A stretch of 5,241 nucleotides of DNA from Pseudomonadota bacterium (lineage in GTDB: Bacteria > Pseudomonadota > Gammaproteobacteria > Steroidobacterales > Steroidobacteraceae): assembly GCA_021808035.1 (NCBI GenBank), contig JAKBCG010000198.1, positions 1 to 5,241 on the forward strand, written 5' to 3'. Positions 4,857 through 5,241 of the stretch are shown piece by piece. The translations under genes and the position numbers were made by a program. Every line of letters begins with the position of its first letter. The stretch's first letter is position 1. Under the pieces are notes generated by a model, which saw only the letters and a program-made list of their open reading frames with translations, had not been told where the DNA came from and did no database searches.

Positions 4857-5241
4857 ATGAAAATCACGATCTTCGGCTCGGGCTACGTCGGTCTCGTGAC
4901 CGGCGCTTGCCTTGCCGACGCCGGCAACCATGTCGTCTGCGTCGACGTCGACGAGCGCAAGATCGCGATGCTGAACCGTGGCGAGATCCCGATCCACGAG
5001 CCCGGGCTCGAGGCGCTCGTGCGGCGCAATGCCGCCGCGGGGCGTCTGCGGTTCACGCTCGACCCCGACGAGGGGGTCTCCCATGGCCTTTTCCAGCTGA
5101 TCGCGGTCGGCACGCCGCCCGACGAGGACGGCTCGGCGGACCTGCGTCACGTGCTCTCGGTCGCGCGCACGATCGGCGAGCGGATGAGCGAGTACAAGGT
5201 CGTGATCACCAAGTCGACGGTGCCGGTCGGCACCGCCGACA
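4857..5241 (+). CDS. ugd: UDP-glucose 6-dehydrogenase, N-terminal part (cut by window end)
   Basis: First 128 residues of a UDP-glucose/GDP-mannose dehydrogenase-family enzyme, which oxidises UDP-glucose to UDP-glucuronate with two NAD+ in the cytoplasm, supplying precursors for capsule, exopolysaccharide or lipopolysaccharide. Seen: a Rossmann start M1-K-I-T-I-F-G-S-G-Y-V-G12 (GxGxxG NAD-binding loop), D30 at the end of the second strand for the NAD ribose, the conserved I46-H-E-P-G-L segment, V84-G-T-P-P with a following D-G-S-A-D, and K119-S-T-V-P-V-G-T, all hallmarks of the family. The catalytic Cys lies beyond the window. ATG 4857 starts exactly at the family N-terminus. The gene is divergent from the tumE-tumA pair. 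UDP-glucose specificity over related sugar dehydrogenases is inferred from the overall pattern. Confidence 0.93.
   Translation, partial: MKITIFGSGYVGLVTGACLADAGNHVVCVDVDERKIAMLNRGEIPIHEPGLEALVRRNAAAGRLRFTLDPDEGVSHGLFQLIAVGTPPDEDGSADLRHVLSVARTIGERMSEYKVVITKSTVPVGTAD

Noticed and set aside
1..5241. CRISPR array, tRNA, rRNA or insertion-sequence ends
   Set aside because: No regularly spaced long repeats, no cloverleaf-like segment, no transposase and no matching terminal inverted repeats were seen on either strand.

Overview
The window looks like chromosomal DNA of a GC-rich Proteobacterium, probably gamma- or betaproteobacterial. Codon third positions are strongly G/C, gene 1 encodes a classical lipobox lipoprotein without the inner-membrane retention signal, and the HipA and UDP-glucose dehydrogenase sequences have the character of those lineages. 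The exact taxon cannot be fixed from this sequence alone.

Layout. (1) About 14-2104 (+) encodes a secreted lipoprotein with an unassigned beta-rich N-terminal domain, two IPT/TIG-type Ig folds and a C-terminal PQQ-like (BamB-like) beta-propeller. The true start may lie before the window. (2) 2105-2282 is a gene-free gap whose right-hand half is strikingly AT-rich. It carries at least two, possibly three, inverted repeats of the form ATTCGC-N8-GCGAAT, a good match to HipB-operator geometry, plus a candidate promoter. (3) 2283-2648 and 2655-3959 (+) form a hipB-hipA operon: an Xre-family antitoxin and a full-length HipA kinase with its catalytic residues intact. (4) 3960-4058 is a short gap between convergent genes, with two CTCGAG-centred inverted repeats and no obvious gene. 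(5) 4059-4427 and 4408-4704, both on the minus strand, form a second, toxin-first toxin-antitoxin pair. They are recognisable as a TumE-type (DUF6516) toxin followed by an overlapping winged-HTH antitoxin of the HVO_A0114/TumA type. (6) 4705-4856 is a divergent promoter region. It holds a 17-bp direct repeat (14/17 identical, 29-bp period), probably the TumA operator, and a candidate ugd promoter. (7) From 4857 (+) comes the N-terminal part of UDP-glucose 6-dehydrogenase, cut by the window end.

How it fits together. Two unrelated toxin-antitoxin modules sit tail to tail as a compact block of about 2.5 kb between an envelope lipoprotein gene and a housekeeping polysaccharide-precursor gene. 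Each module has its own AT-richer promoter with repeated operator-like elements, as expected for autoregulated TA loci. Both families are known. The less ordinary points are the tail-to-tail pairing, the repeated operators, and the fact that both leading genes (hipB, tumE) lack a good Shine-Dalgarno and have candidate promoters that would start transcription at or within a few bases of the start codon. I found no wholly new system; the operator and leaderless predictions are the most testable novelties.
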